DNA from: Betaproteobacteria bacterium
Lineage (GTDB): Bacteria; Pseudomonadota; Gammaproteobacteria; Burkholderiales; SG8-39
Length of the DNA: 16,188 bases
Direction: 5' to 3'
Assembly (NCBI GenBank): GCA_012274205.1
Contig: JAAOZY010000315.1
Location: 1-16,188 of the forward strand
Shown here: in pieces, positions 15,471 to 16,188 of the stretch
Position numbering within the stretch: position 1 is the first letter of the stretch
How the letters are laid out: every line of letters begins with the position of its first letter
Notes under the pieces: generated by a model
What the model was told of the DNA's origin: nothing
Seen by the model: only the letters and a program-made list of their open reading frames with translations
Databases searched by the model: none
Position numbers and translations under genes: made by a program

Positions 15471-16188
15471 ACGGCGCGAGCGCGGCGCTGCTCGCCGACG
15501 GGCGCCTGCATCTGCAGCACGGGCCCATCGACCTGATCATCGAAGCCTGGGGCGAGCGTGCTGAGGTCGAGGCTGCGTATCGGCAGGCGGTCGCGCGCTT
15601 TGCCGACATCCTCGAAGTGCTGGTGCAGGAACTGGCGCAGCTGCGCACGCCCCTGGGCGACGCCACTCCGCTGCTGCGCGGTCCGGTGGCGCAGCGCATG
15701 CTGGCTGCGTGCTGGCCCTATCGCGCGCGCTACATCACGCCGATGGCGGCGGTGGCGGGCAGCGTCGCCGACGAAATCCTGCAGGCCATGCTCAGGCGCC
15801 GCGAACTGGCGCGCGCGTACGTCAACAACGGCGGCGACATCGCGCTGCATCTTGCGCCAGGCCAGGCGCTCGCCCTGGGCGTGGTCAACAACGCCGACAA
15901 CCCCGCCATCGACGCCAGCGTGAGGCTGGACGCGGCAATGCCGGTGCGCGGCCTCGCGACCTCGGGCTGGCGCGGTCGCTCGCAGTCGCTCGGCATTGCC
16001 GACGCAGCCACCGTGTTCGCCGCCGATGCGGCCACCGCCGACGCCGCGGCCACCATGATCGCCAATGCCGTCGACGTCGCGCATCCGGCGATCCGCAGGA
16101 TGCCGGCGCGCAGCCTGCGCGCAGACAGCGATCTGGGAGAGCTGCCGGTGACCGTCGCGGTCGGCACCCTGCCCGCCACGGCGCGCGA
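15467..16188 (+). CDS. UPF0280 family (ApbE-like) protein, 3' end missing
   Basis: The frame is open to the right edge (240 codons), probably most of the protein. TTG at 15467 is the start, with AAGGA at 15456-15460 six bases before it. It overlaps the reductase TGA (TTGA). The sequence fits UPF0280: HGPIDLIIEAWG, then GPVAQRM, YITPMAAVAGSVADEIL and YVNNGGDIALHL. Three motifs echo flavin transferase ApbE: GGDI (122-125), ATSG (164-167) and ADAAAT (191-196). ApbE attaches FMN to a threonine of target proteins. The function of UPF0280 is not settled as far as I know. Its coupling to an Hnr-like gene, whose characterised relative carries covalent flavin, suggests a flavin-transfer or related cofactor role. 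Confidence 0.85.
   Translation, partial: MNGASAALLADGRLHLQHGPIDLIIEAWGERAEVEAAYRQAVARFADILEVLVQELAQLRTPLGDATPLLRGPVAQRMLAACWPYRARYITPMAAVAGSVADEILQAMLRRRELARAYVNNGGDIALHLAPGQALALGVVNNADNPAIDASVRLDAAMPVRGLATSGWRGRSQSLGIADAATVFAADAATADAAATMIANAVDVAHPAIRRMPARSLRADSDLGELPVTVAVGTLPATAR

Overview
The window is GC-rich, densely coding DNA from a Gram-negative bacterium. An outer-membrane two-partner secretion pair, CoxL/HcrA-type molybdenum hydroxylase genes and a Hnr/UPF0280 gene pair together suggest a proteobacterium, most likely a betaproteobacterium. There is no rRNA, tRNA or housekeeping marker to fix the taxon. Genes are packed tightly: no gene-free stretch exceeds about 205 bases. I see no insertion sequence, integrase, CRISPR array, origin or tRNA.

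Region 1 (1-5344, minus strand). Read in the direction of transcription, this is a PaaK/CapK-type adenylate-forming ligase, a TpsB/FhaC-type outer-membrane transporter, and the first 681 codons of a filamentous-haemagglutinin-like exoprotein (TpsA) that runs off the left edge. Gaps of 112 and 149 bp make one transcription unit possible. A 17-bp motif with one mismatch lies upstream of both tpsB and tpsA.

Region 2 (5488-10150). Three tightly coupled plus-strand genes encode a GT1/MGT-like glycosyltransferase, a GT4 glycosyltransferase and a class I methyltransferase. They run head-on into a second minus-strand PaaK-type ligase, overlapping it by 20 bp. The two ligases are paralogues that bracket the GT-GT-methyltransferase operon. 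The cassette looks built to make or attach a glycosylated, methylated acyl or aryl product. Because it adjoins the secretion genes, modification of the TpsA adhesin or of a surface glycoconjugate is a reasonable but untested idea.

Region 3 (10355-16188, plus strand). This is a translationally coupled operon. It encodes a FAD subunit of a molybdenum hydroxylase (interrupted by an in-frame TAG at codon 32), a fused [2Fe-2S]-molybdopterin subunit, a 6-hydroxynicotinate-reductase-like iron-sulfur protein, and a UPF0280 (ApbE-like) protein cut by the right edge. The set resembles the hydroxylate-then-reduce logic of anaerobic nicotinate breakdown, so an N-heterocycle pathway is suggested. The substrate cannot be read from the sequence. 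The UPF0280 protein may attach flavin to the reductase.

The main oddities are the amber codon in the FAD subunit, the duplicated ligases around the glycosylation operon, the shared motif upstream of tpsA and tpsB, and the possible flavinylation pairing of reductase and UPF0280.
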